Assembly: GCA_036768485.1 (NCBI GenBank)
Contig: JAVLUZ010000527.1
Span: forward strand, 248,001-312,000
Length of the DNA stretch: 64,000 nt
From: Mermis nigrescens
Taxonomy: Eukaryota > Nematoda > Enoplea > Mermithida > Mermithidae
Direction: 5' to 3'
Shown here: positions 1-12,600 of the stretch, piece by piece
Layout of the letters: every line of letters begins with the position of its first letter
How positions within the stretch are numbered: position 1 is the stretch's first letter
Position numbers and translations under genes: made by a program
The notes under the pieces: generated by a model
What the model was told of the DNA's origin: nothing
The model's input: the letters and a program-made list of their open reading frames with translations, nothing else
The model's database searches: none

Positions 1-386
1 ATTATTTTCTGAGCTCGTTTTAGTCAAACAAAGCTCAATTTTCGACCCCCTCCAACCGTCAAACCTCCCAGATACGTCATGCTGTGATTCTATGGTCTAC
101 GTAGACCCCTAGAATGACAAAAATACAAATTTTTCCGTGAAAATGAGGCGAAATGAAGAGCCAAAAATTTGAACAAACATTTTTTCAGGTAATTTTGGTC
201 TCAAGAAAAGCTCAATTTTTGATCTCCCCAGATCGGCCCCAACGTCCATATATGGATGTAAGGTTGTTGGGACAGGATATCTAGCGTATGGGACGCATCT
301 CATGCATTCAGATCTTGTTATGTGTCGATTATTTTCTAAATATATAATGTATCTACCGTTTCGTCCTTCTAAAAGTGCAAGTTTAG

Positions 387-668
387 GTGCCCGAAATGAA
401 TCAATCAAGAAAATGATTTTAGTACTGACCGATGGCCATTCTCAAGTGGATCCGAAAAAGTCGGCCGAGGATTTACTGAAATATAAAAATGTGGATGTAT
501 TCGCTATATCGGTTATACCAACAAAGCAAACGGATATTGAAGAACTGCTGTCCATCACTGGAAATCGACCGGACAGGGTTTTTACACGGCTTAATTTGGA
601 AACTTTTGAATATATACTGAAAGACTACGTCAGTTTGGCCTGCTCTGGACTAAATTCAAATGACGTAG
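387..668 (+). CDS. cut-6: cuticlin exon a: C-terminal half of the VWA domain
   Basis: Acceptor TTTAG before 387 and donor GTTAGT after 668. The exon reads GARNESIKKMILVLTDGHS and onward to SLACSGLNSNDV. It enters in phase 1 and leaves in phase 1, matching exon b. A second donor, GTAGGT, four bases earlier would break the frame, so GTTAGT was chosen. The preceding VWA exon with the DxSxS metal site is outside the window. Confidence 0.85.
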
Positions 669-3600
669 GTTAGTAGCGTAAAAATGATTTGATTTAGTCT
701 TTTCATTGCACGTATGACAAAGTTTGGACCATGTGAATTAAGCAGATTAATTTAAAAAGAGTGTGTCAAAAAGGTATAGACGCATTAAGATTTTAAAACT
801 TTTACACATACTCAAAAAATTGAATACGGCTTGTTCTTCGCCGCTATTAGGATATTCTTTATTCTAGTAAAATTTAAGTTATCCGGTTGAATAGTTATTA
901 AATCATATACGATTCAATAAAAGTCGTTTACTTAAAGAATTTCAGAGTATCTTCAAAAACATATTATCTTTGGTCAATTCATCACTATTAAACGTTGCAA
1001 ATTGTGCCACTCTTTTTGCGAAATTTATTAAAAATTATAAAACATGGCATAATTGTCAGCAAATGGCATTTGTGATTCGTGTATTTTCAGTGTCTCAATG
1101 ACAACCTGGCACACATCGGCGTGGGGGAGGGGATTGGGGGTTTAGATCCCCTACCCGAGAATCCAGCAGACCTACACAGACTCCCATAATCGAATTTTTG
1201 GATTTTTTTAGATTTTTACCATTTCTGCGCCACCCACTCCTCATAATTCGACTGCTGCCCATTGTATGCATACTGGTCTTTTAAATACTCTTGTTATTTA
1301 CTCCAACGCTTACTTTTTATTGTTGCATTGCACGTAACATTTACTTTAGTCAATGAGAAATCATAAGTTACGTGATTCGATTTTCTAGACGTCCGGTATA
1401 AAAACTTATAGTGAAGTGCGAATAGTTGATTTTTGATTGGAAGGAAAAAATTAATCTTTAGTTCAAATCAGTAGAAGGAACGGGATATGCCGTACTACGA
1501 ATGCATGCTCGGTAGATTCTTGATCAAATTAAACGCAGCTCATCCGAATGACAAAACGTGGGTTAAACGTAACCTTAGGTTAAACTCGAGTAAAATTCAG
1601 CAAAAATCGCGGGTTAAACTCCTTGTGGTATGACAGAAAGCGGGTTAACTTTAACCCAAGGTTAAAGTCGGTAACATCTCGGGTTAAATGTCGGTATGAC
1701 AGAAAGCGGGTTAAACCAACGGTGAGCTAAAAATGGTCGATTTAACCCGAGATTTTTAACCCTGTTCCTAGTAGGGTTAAATCTCGGGTTGTCTATCTTA
1801 TTGCATTACCGGCCATACATGTTTTGATTCTGCTGAGCTCAAAAATTAATCAGAGCTGTTTCAAATTTAGAGCAAATATAGAAACGAGTGCCTACGCTAT
1901 TGGTCAAAATAATCTTTAAAGCTCAAATTGTTTCGAACATATTTTACAAAAGGCGATCACATCGATTAGATGCTGATTCAGATTGAGGGACTGCTTATTT
2001 TATTTCCAATTATTTTCTTCATTTTACGTCTTTACTAATTATGCTTATTACTTTGACCGATTTTTATTTTCTCATTTTCATCGCATACGCAATGGTCGAC
2101 GAATCAGTTTTACTGCATATTAAATAACATGGCCATTGAACGGTTCGCTTAGCAGTACCTGTATAATTTCAGCAGTTCAAATGAACATTTACTGCCTTGT
2201 TCGGCATTGCAAAATACGCGTCAATCTCGGGTTAAAGTAATAAAAAGCCGGGTTACCCTGTTTTAACCCTGGCTTAGCTTACCCGAGTTTAACCCACCTT
2301 CTGTCATACGGGTTAAATTTAACCTAAGATTAAATTTAACCGTGGGTTAGCTAACCAAAGAATTCCCGTTAACCTTAGGTTAAACTAACCCACGTTCTGT
2401 CATTCGGGCCTAGGCTATTAACTCCGTAGGAAAAGTGGTTAAGTTTTACCCTGCTTTTATGCTACGCTTGACCACACGTGATCGTGGGAGGTTGGGGGTA
2501 ATGCAACCCCCATCAGGCCAAAACCATTTTTTGATGCCAATGGATAGTGCTCAATGAGAAACGTTTAAAAATGGTGTTTTTCGCCATACCACCCTTTTTA
2601 AGACCATTTTTTGACCTCTAAAAAATCTTGCACCACCCTCCCCCAATTTTGGTGCTGCCCACCTTTGCTCTTGACCAGACATCCAGAGTAAAAATGGAGA
2701 GTACGCATCAAACACATCGTTTTTCGGCGTATCTGATGATGCGCTGTCTTTCTAGAGCATAAAAACATAAAAAAATTGAAAACATTTAAAAAAAGTTGAA
2801 GACATTGAACAAGATATAGTATGTGCGCGAAGAACCAAAAATTTGATACTTTTGAGCAAATAGATAGCTAAAAACGCTTAAAACAGCACCTTTCCTGTGA
2901 TTTTTTTGTGGAAAATTGCGAATTCCGGGGGCTGGGCGAAAACATTTATTCTGGGGGGAAGGTGAAAACCCCTCAAACCCCTCCAAGATCATGTATGCTC
3001 TTAACTGATATGTAATTGAGCAAAAGTCGTTTTCGACATTAAATCGGATAAGTGATGGAGAAAAAGATCTACAAGTATTTGCCACATCGTAACTCTTCAA
3101 TAGTAAATGAGAATTGAAACTGTTTAGGAACTTTAAGAGCGGACTTGTTTTTTATTATGTTGTTAATTGCTTTTACGATTTATCAAATCAATATGAAATA
3201 ATTGTATCTTTATTATAGCTTGCTTAATGGAATTAATAGCATCGCAGATTGTCGCTAAAACAAATTTAAAAAACAAAATAAAATACTACATATGCTACTA
3301 CTACGGCAGCAACCAAATTTTGGAGGTCTGATTGGACAAAAATCGCGAAAACTCCAAAAATTCAATGCTGGGTTTAACTGAATTTTCGGAGTCTACTCTA
3401 ATTCTCCATGCTTATATATGTGGCTATCTCTCGTGTCGTATTTTATGCTTCTATGCTTCTTGTTCTTAATCTTGTTTTTCATTATTTACGATATTTAACG
3501 AAAACCCTTCTAACCTGCAAAAATGCGACTTCGGTCAGAGTCCTTCGAAGAGAAAAGTTTGATTATTTTTCACTAACGAAAAGCAGCCCGAAAGCAGACA

Positions 3601-6600
3601 GGAAGCTAAATACAGAAAATTAATAAAAATCTTTTTATTTACAAACTTTCTTTATTTGCTTTTTGTGCCCGTATTTTTCACTTCTAAAGTTTACATGAGT
3701 TTTAGCCGTACCTTACTGCTTGGTCAGTGATTGAGCTATTATGGCAATAAAATGTATGTAGATAAAGATGTTAGTATCAACTGCAAAGTTTAGATCAACA
3801 AAGTCATAAAAAGTTATAATCTTTTGTAAGCTTATTCTAGCTTAAGCTTCCTTCTGTCATACGATCTTAATTAAATAAATAGAATAAATAAATAAACAAA
3901 CAAATAAATAAATAAATAAATAAATAAAGTGAATTCAACCTAATTGTATTTAACCGAATTCACCTGTTGATATGAGACATGCATACATTTCAGAGCCAAT
4001 CATACGAGGTCCAACCGACATCCACTGTGATCAGAATTCGCTTACGTTCACGGTACGGACCATGAGACCATTTTGGGGTCGTCTATATGCCATTGGACGC
4101 GAAACCGATCCGAATTGCGCCGCATCAGGTCTCAATGAAACGTCGACCACAATAACATTGAGAAACCTGGCCCGAAGTCCTTGTGGAATCCAGAGGACTC
4201 AGGATCGATTCGCCAGTCGCTGGTTTTACGTACAATGTGACTTTTATGTTGCAGTTTCATCCGGACGTCATTACGAAAATTGATCGTATTTTGGAAGCTG
4301 GTTGTTTCGTACCGGGAACAATTAATCTAAGTGAAGACGTCTCAACAACGTAACGTTTTTCTAAAATCTTAGCAACATGCACGAGCAGCTCTGAAATCCC
4401 GAAAATTTTCAAGCGCAGAGAAACGGCTCAAAGTTGCAGGCATGAACAGACGCACAATTTTACAGAACGTACAACTATTTAACAAAAAATAAAATAAAAA
4501 GCACACATCATAAATAATGATTGAATCATCGGAAAGCGTTTAAGGCAAATATCGGTCTATTAGAATCATACAACTTGCAGCCGTTAGAATTAAGTTCAAG
4601 TCTCAAAATGTGCACTGGCTAGTACTGATAATTATATTTTTTATTATCCAGAGCATTTATGGTATAATAGCAAACAGCAATCGTGTTTATTATGTTTTTA
4701 TCAGCTACAGTAAAAGCATATCTCTTCCATACACGGTCTACTATTCCATGCACATATATCTGATTGTAGGAATGCATAAATGTATCCCTCCTGTTTTTAA
4801 CATAGAAGAAAAAATCAAGCTGCTCATCTGTTAGGAATTTTTTAAAGCTTTATCCGTTTCAAGTGTTATAGGAAACACTATAAAAGAAATCAACAAACGA
4901 CAGCACTGAGACTAATGTCAAAATCGTAACAAAAGTGAAGTCTGAAATTCTAAGAAAATATCAAATGTGATATGTTATGAATCAACTAATAAAAAAATTG
5001 ATCTGTAGAATGTTCACATGGTTAAAGAGCTCTCAAATATTTATGCGATGTTTCTTTCGATTTCTAGCACCTCTGCAGCCAGAGTTCTACTATAATTTAT
5101 TTCATGCACGTTCGGGCATTATCTTTGAAAATTTTTGCGAACAACAGTCGACAGAAAACAATAAATGGATTGGTCGATCCTTAATTCCCTAAACTGTCGC
5201 CTTACTATCGGTAAAAATCCATAAAATTTATGCCCAAACTTAAGTGACAAGGACTTTAGTAGCTGGAATTTACAAATATATAAGATTTAACATTGCAGAG
5301 CTTTCCCCTCAATTATGGATTGCTCATATACGTTGGAACAGTTTCATCCTGAAAGGGGCTGTGGAGTGTTAAATGCCAAGATAGGCGACAGCATTTTCCA
5401 TAAGTGGACTTGTATCATGCGTAAGTCTGCATACATTAAGGAGTTATTTCACCTATAAATTAATTGGCTGGAAAAAACTTTTAAGAATAAATTTTTTCAT
5501 ACTTTTCGGCTCTTATTGTAATTGCTGTCCAAGCGTATGATTTAAACACTCTTAATGATTTTTGTACAGTCTCAAACGTCTTTTATATTTACTTCGTTTT
5601 TAAACAATTTATTGAAGAAAATAAAATATAACATATTCTTATTGTTGTCCGTTATTCAGAGTTAAAATTATTCCGCTTCATTTAAATTGTAGCACAACAT
5701 GTTTTTATTATCAGGCTCAATTAGCATATTGCAATTGCAGACTTGTGATTCTTTTGCCCAAATTATTTTAGCTTTATTACTTTAAGATATCAAACAGATT
5801 AAAGGCTGGTAATGAGTATGCATTTTTTGTAGATACAGTACAATATTTGTAATGTGGTATATGCAGAAACATTATGCTCTTACAAAAACTTTCCCGGTGA
5901 TCCTTGTATATATATAGGTGCAAAGAGGCTTGTGCACGATAAATAGTAGCAGTATTTCAATTTTACGAGGCTTACGAAAGTAAGAATCAAAAACTCAAAG
6001 AAAGAAATCGAAGCGAATAAACTAAAATATCCATAAGTTGCATTACATACAGTCTATTATGCAAATTTTCCGTTGTCTTCACGCCTTTTAATTCCCCCAG
6101 CTGATCTCAAAGCGGCTAAATTTTGCACATCTGCTTACTTAAGAGAAAACAAAGCACAAGGTGAAACAGATTGAAGGCACAATGTTTTGTTTGGCATGCC
6201 CAATATTTTAATGAATGAGTAATACCTGAGTCATGAGCATAGATGCACAGCATAGCCGATCTGGGGTCAGCAGGTCAGGAGGGGTCTAAAATTAAGCTTT
6301 TGGGCAAAAATGACCTCTCAAAAATTGGTATAAGCGCATAAGTATCGTTAAAGTTACGTTATTACGCAGTTTCTGGTCAAAAGCACTTTTGAAAGAAAAC
6401 TTTCAATTTTTATCCGTCTTCGACTTTCATTTTGCCTCATTTTCCCCGCTAAATTTTCCATTTTTTTATTCTGTGGGGGTCTAGACTTCGAACCTCCAAG
6501 TGCATGTCTGATCTTGAGTTACAGCCATGACACAAATACTTACTGCTGGTCCGGGCTGGGGGTCAGTTTGTCTGGAGGGTCAGTCGAAGTGGCTTTTTTG

Positions 6601-9600
6601 AGCCAAAATGGCTCCTAAGATCGATATAAATGCAAAAATGGCGTATGAACTACATTAATCTACAGTTTTTTGAATTTTTAAATACTTTTCGCAAAGAATC
6701 ATTTTTCTGAATTGTGCCATATTTATAAGAGAAATTCAGCATTTCTCATTTTGGGACCCCAAACCCCACTCTACGTGTATATCCGAACGCGACGACCATA
6801 GGTGGGAAGCACCGAAATTCTGGGGGGGGTGGAAAAATTTTCAAAGGTGAAAAAATGGTCTTAAAAGTGGTCGTATGGCGAAAAAAACACCATTTTTCGA
6901 CGTTTCTCATCAAGCACTATCCAATGGCATCAAAAAATCGCTAGAAAAGCAAAAAAAATTTCAAAATTTGAATTCTGGGGGGTATCTTGATTTCTGGGGG
7001 GGGGTATTATTTCAACTTCTGGGGGTGCATACCCCAAACCCCCAAGCCCATGTGTGGCGACGACTCGTCATTTTTTCTTAATATAGCATTTAGATAACTT
7101 TTTACGATTACAGACAACAGTTTTCTTCCAAGTAGCTCGCGCCCATCAAGTGCAACGTTTTATCATCTATTTGTCGGGATGCAAATATTGCTAAATGCAT
7201 GTGACATCCATATATGTACATCATGGGAATTCTGTGGGTCAGACAGATCCGAGAAAATTTTAAAAAGTGCTTTTTTAGGCTTTAAAACAATGGTTATGCC
7301 TTAAAATTATTTTTGACGTTTCTGTCGATGGTCGTTCTTTCTAGAACACGAAAACGAAAAGAAATAAAAATTTTAAAATTTGAATAAATTTTCACATTTA
7401 TGTGCAAAAAGATCGCTGAAAACGCTTCAAACAGCACATTTGCTACTTTAACGGGAAATCAAAAATTCGCTCATGAAGACGTATTGTGGTAACTTCGATG
7501 GATTTTTGCATATTTATTAGTGAAAACTGATATTTATATTGTCGCATGGATGCTGACGCTAATCTTTATTCAGATTTTATAACATTGGCATTGTAATCCG
7601 AATCCCTGTGCTTTCATTTAGGAATTTATTCTAAACTCAATTCGCAGCGTATCGCTCGTAACTACGAGTAGGTATTTGATTTGTTTCGTTAGGAGGACTA
7701 ATTACGGGAAATCTAACTTTTGTGGGTTATATAAAAAATCATTTACAAAATGCATAAGCTTGCGTGAAGCTGATGAAAGATGAATCAATAAATTAAAAAA
7801 TGTGCAATGTAAATGCTGTCAGTCTTACTGGCTTTTACGAGTATATCTGAGCGGCCAAAATTTTAGTCCCAAAATATTTCGAAATCAGTAACTAAGTAGT
7901 TTTAGCGATTTAGATTGAAAGCTCTCGCTTCTCTCTTGACGCAAATGGGCTAAAAGATTCTTGTCAGTATAGGCTGGAATCCAGAAATATTTTTAGGGCT
8001 GAAAGCGATCACATAGCTTGGAATTATACATTAATTCGTCCCGTTTGAACATGCAATGCAACTACCCCATTTTTATCCAGCTCACAAGTTGATATCGCTT
8101 TTTTGTTCCCAAGTGCTGTGACCATAGACGCACAGCATGATCGGTCTGTGGTGGGGTCAGCCGGTCTAGACATCAACCAAAGAGCTTTTTCGAGCCAAGA
8201 TGGGTTCAAAACTGATATTAAAGCTAAAAATAGCTTAAAGACTATATTATTCAACAGTATATGTTCAAATCCAAGCCTTTTGCAGAAAAATTTTTGGTTT
8301 TCACTTGTTCCGGTCTTTATTTTGTCTTATTTTCGTAATAAATTTCCGTTTTTCCATTCTAGGGGTCTAGGTCTCTTAACCCCCTCCCCCACCACGTGCA
8401 TGTCTGCCTGTGACAAGACAATTCATAGTTGACTCTATTACGTTTTGCAGCGAATTCATTTAGTTACATCGTACACGATTGCTCAGCGGCGACCGATCAA
8501 GTCACAATGAAGATTTTGGATGATAACGGGTAAGTTTCATTGAACAAATAGATAGAGGCAATGTGGCAGAGGCGCATTTCTTTAATCAGTGAATATAAAG
8601 TTTATAGTTTCGTGCTTTTCACAATTTGAACGCACTTTTAATGGAACAAATTCGGACTGCAGTGTAACCGATGAACCATAAATCATTTCAACATTTTAAT
8701 GAATAAATCCAATTTAAAAACCTTTCTTCTTTTTTCTCTTTCCTTGTTTTTTTTTCTTGTTGTATTGACGACTTCTTATTATTTCTCAATTATATGCAAG
8801 GCATGTACTTTTTTTGGAAAACTTCACTGCGTATTAGAGCAGAAAGCTTTAAATCTCAGAAAAATAAATTTTCGGCGATTCTAGGCTCTGCCAATCAAAG
8901 TCACTTGATGTTGACTTAATCAAACTTATAATGGATAGGGTATGGTTTGTGATTAAAATTCAATTGCCCATCTTTGCCATGTCTGATAATAATTGAAGTG
9001 ATTGGAAAAATAAGGTTTCTGATAAACATTTATAAAATTCAAATATTTATGCTGGAATTGAGGATACTTTTCACTGTTGTCATTGTAAAATATATAGGAC
9101 AATGCGTATGACTGAAATCGCGAAAAATCAGGAATTTGAAGGAACGTCATTATATGAGCTTTCTTAGAGAATGTGCTATGTCTCAACAGTTCCATCGAAG
9201 TGTCCCACCGTTCCAACAGTCCCAACTAGAATCTCAAAAGTTCCACCTGTCCCAACGCCATTACATTCACCAATAATGCCACCAGTCCAAGCACTTTCAC
9301 CATCCCGACAGTCCCACCGTCCTCCCAATACTTCCGCCTACCCAACAATCCCACCTTCCCAACGGACCCCCGTACTCTCATCCCAATCATAGATGCACAA
9401 CATGGCTGGTCTGGGGGGGTAGGGTAGGGAGTCGGCCGATCTGAGGGGTCAAAAAATCGAGCTTTTTAGGGCCAAAATAAACTCAAAAAGTAGTATAAGA
9501 ATTAAAATGGCGTCAAAACAACGTTATTACACAATTTCTGATAAATTCGAGCATTAAAAAAATTGAATTATCATCCGTTGTTTGCCTTTATTTTGTTTCA

Positions 9601-12600
9601 TTTTTTCAAAGAAATTTCTCATTTTTCTATTCTGGGAGTCTATAGACTCCAAACACCCCCACGTGCATGTCTGGTTTCAACGGTCCTATTATCACGCACA
9701 TACTATGAGTGAAACAAATTTAGTAGCATCACGGTAAGCTTATGCATCAAACTTAATAAATGTACGATCACCACTGCCGTATTGATGTTTTTTATTCTGC
9801 AAGTCTGTTTCACACAAGTTTGGTCATGAATTTCAAAACTACTTCCGACAATAAGCTGACAGATTGCGATTATAGCATTTATCTGCGGTATAATTATCGT
9901 AACTTCTCGGCTTTACTGTCGATGAAAATTCTCAAAATTTGTGCACGAAGTTATGTGAAACGGACTATAAGTCTCTTTTAGAAATTTCTTCTACTTAAAT
10001 TCTTTAAAATTATTCATAATTTATCTGTGTATAAAATAGCTATTCGAATAATTTCTCAACATCCTTCCGAACTCAACTCTAAAGTTTTTAGCTTCTTATT
10101 TTTTAGTATACTGCAAAGAATAGATGCAAATAAATTAGAAAATTCGTTACGAAGTATCGGAAAATTTGGACAAAGTTACTATACTTTATTCAAACTTAGG
10201 CTGTATGGAAGGGTTTTTCTTTTTTATTAAGGTCTTTCAAATACGCTTCAATAAACTTATTTTTTAAAAGAAGGCTGGTAAAAAATGAACGCAAAAATCA
10301 ATTACAATTTTAACAAGCTTATTAGAAGAAATAGAATGCAACATGATCTAAAAAGTGTCAGCCGTTAGAATAAAATACAACAGCAGGGAAGAGATAAGTT
10401 GTATACAACAAATTGGATAAATAGGTGAAAGCGTGATCAGATTGATTCCAACTGTTGACGCTGCGTAAATTTGTTTCATGCATAGTGGTGGACTTTTATG
10501 GAACTGGTGATACTGTTCAACGGTGGAACTTTGGGACGATGGGACCGTTGGGATGGTGGGACTGTTGGTGCGGTGTTATTGTAAGGATAGTGGGAATGTT
10601 GGGACGGAGGGACTGTTGGTTGGTGGGACCGTTGGTACGGCTAGAACGTTGGAACGACGGGACAGTTGGGACGTTACTTATGCTACAGTCTATATGATTT
10701 GCATATCACTCCGTAAAGTCCATTTTTAGCTAGTGCATGAAGTTGCTTGAAGTTCGAATATCCTTATTACTATAACCCTAATTTTTTCATTGCTCGACGA
10801 AAAACCCCTTTGCTTCCTACTCCGACCGGTATAGAAGGAATCGAGTTTTATAAAACGTTTTTGGTCAACGAGAAAATTCATTCACTTGGTTGAAAAACGG
10901 GCTATAATTTATAGCATAGTTTCTTACATTAACAGAATAACAATTTTTTTTGCATGAACTTGAAAATACTTAGTATTTCCACATTTTTTGATTTATGTAT
11001 TACGAGTGGACTACTTTTAAATTTCAAATGCATATTTCAGAAAAAGACCACCTCCCACTATACGAGGTCTTGGAGGTTTTGACCCCCTCTCCGAAACGGC
11101 TACTAACCATAAATAAGCAGCAGCCAAATTATGGAGGTCCGATGGGGAAAAGTCATCAAAAATGGCATCGGAAATTAAATTCTGTGGGTCTGTCGACTTA
11201 GGGGGCCACTAGGTTTTGAGGGGGACCACACCATACACGGGCAGCAGCCAAATTCTGGGGGTCTGGGTGGTGTAAAACCGGAAAAAATCTTAAAAAAACA
11301 TGCCAAATAATTCAATTCTGAGGCTCTATTGATTTTTTGGGGTCACTTGGATTCTGGGGTTTCGCACACCCATGTATAGTCCAGACTCCTCCAACGCCCA
11401 TGTGTACTACTGATCCTCATAAAAAAGTTGCTGAAACCCGAAATATTATATGTTCAAAAAACCAAAGAAAATGCGCTGTTTTGAGCATTTTACGAATTTT
11501 TAATTTAAAATATCAATTATCATTTTTTGACTTTGCTTTGTTTATTTTGAAAAATTTTAGAAATTTGTTAAATATTTAAATAATACAGAAAAGAGCTTAG
11601 GTTGATCAGAAATATCGAAAAATTGTGCTTTTGACATGTGCCGACTGTTTTAAGCCCAAAAAATCACTTTAGAAAGTTTTAGGGGCTCACCCGCAGAAGT
11701 TTCATGCTGTACAAACCTCACACTATTAGAATAATCACCTGAGTAATCTGGCATCGGACCGCGAAAAACATTTTTTAAAAATTTTAAAAAATTTCTAAAA
11801 ACGCACATATTCAAGGAAAAAGAAAAGCCTGAATGTAGATTCGCACGACTCATAAGCGGAAAGCCAAACTGTACTATAATACGGGTCTTTCATAATCCTG
11901 GTAGTGAGGATCTGTAGCACAGCACATGGGCATGGGAAGGGTTTGAACCATACATGGAAGCAAGAAAATTCTGTAGGAGGTGAAATCGCCAAAAATTGTC
12001 AAAAAATGTTACTAAAAAAGAATTCTGGAGGGGTCTACAGCATACATGCACATAGGGGGTGAAGGAGAGTATTAACCCTTCCTGAAGGGTCAGCCGGACA
12101 GGTACTGTCCGGCGATATTGAGCTGATGGAACGTTCTTTGCCTCATTTTTGAGGTCACTGTCCGGCGATATTGAGCTGATGTAACATTCTTTGCCTCATT
12201 TTTGAGGTCAAAAACAGTAAAAACGTCGAAATTTTCCACTTCGCGCCAGATTAGTACTTTTAGGTACTTTTACTCGAAAAGCGCCAAAAATTGATAAATT
12301 TTTGCATTTTTTTAGTGTCAAAAGTGATATAATGCAGTCCAAATGGACTAAAAATGCGTTTAAATTGCTATATTACCACGAAAAAACGTTTTAGAGGCTA
12401 TTTTGACCATTTTGATCGTTAAAAGAGCAAAAAAATCGTCAACGTTAAATTATCTGTTTTGAATTTTTGGGATTCCACCCCCCCTGCCGACCTTGATCTT
12501 GTGCACCTATGGTTTACAGTAATCTGCGGGGGTTTTTCAACTTCTGGAAGGGGTGTACCCCTCAGATCCCCACGCCCATGTGTGGTCTGAACCAAACATG

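Larger units (their letters stand above)
669..3993. other. cuticlin intron between exons a and b
   Basis: Holds the GGGTTAA element (1544-2407), an inverted R-B (2472-2670), an R-C (2690-3000) and an AAAT tract. The rest is AT-rich and shows no gene. Confidence 0.8.
5421..8450. other. cuticlin intron between exons c and d
   Basis: R-A, partial R-A, R-B, R-C and R-A follow one another on the plus strand (6243-7500, 8126-8408). No additional exon is required by phase. Confidence 0.8.

Noticed and set aside
1544..2407. Interstitial telomere repeats
   Set aside because: GGGTTAA words occur in both directions with spacers, not as a head-to-tail array, and nematode telomeres use TTAGGC.
4977..5192. 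Possible extra cuticlin exon (contains MRCFF)
   Set aside because: No good acceptor, and exons b and c already join in phase with a continuous ZP alignment.
6875..7081. Recurring peptide [20 protein letters not shown] as a conserved small protein
   Set aside because: It is one frame of repeat R-B; copies diverge with indels and have no common stop.
9171..9392. Pro/Ser/Thr-rich secreted peptide
   Set aside because: It is a translation of the CCCAAC minisatellite, with an inverted partner at 10505-10690.
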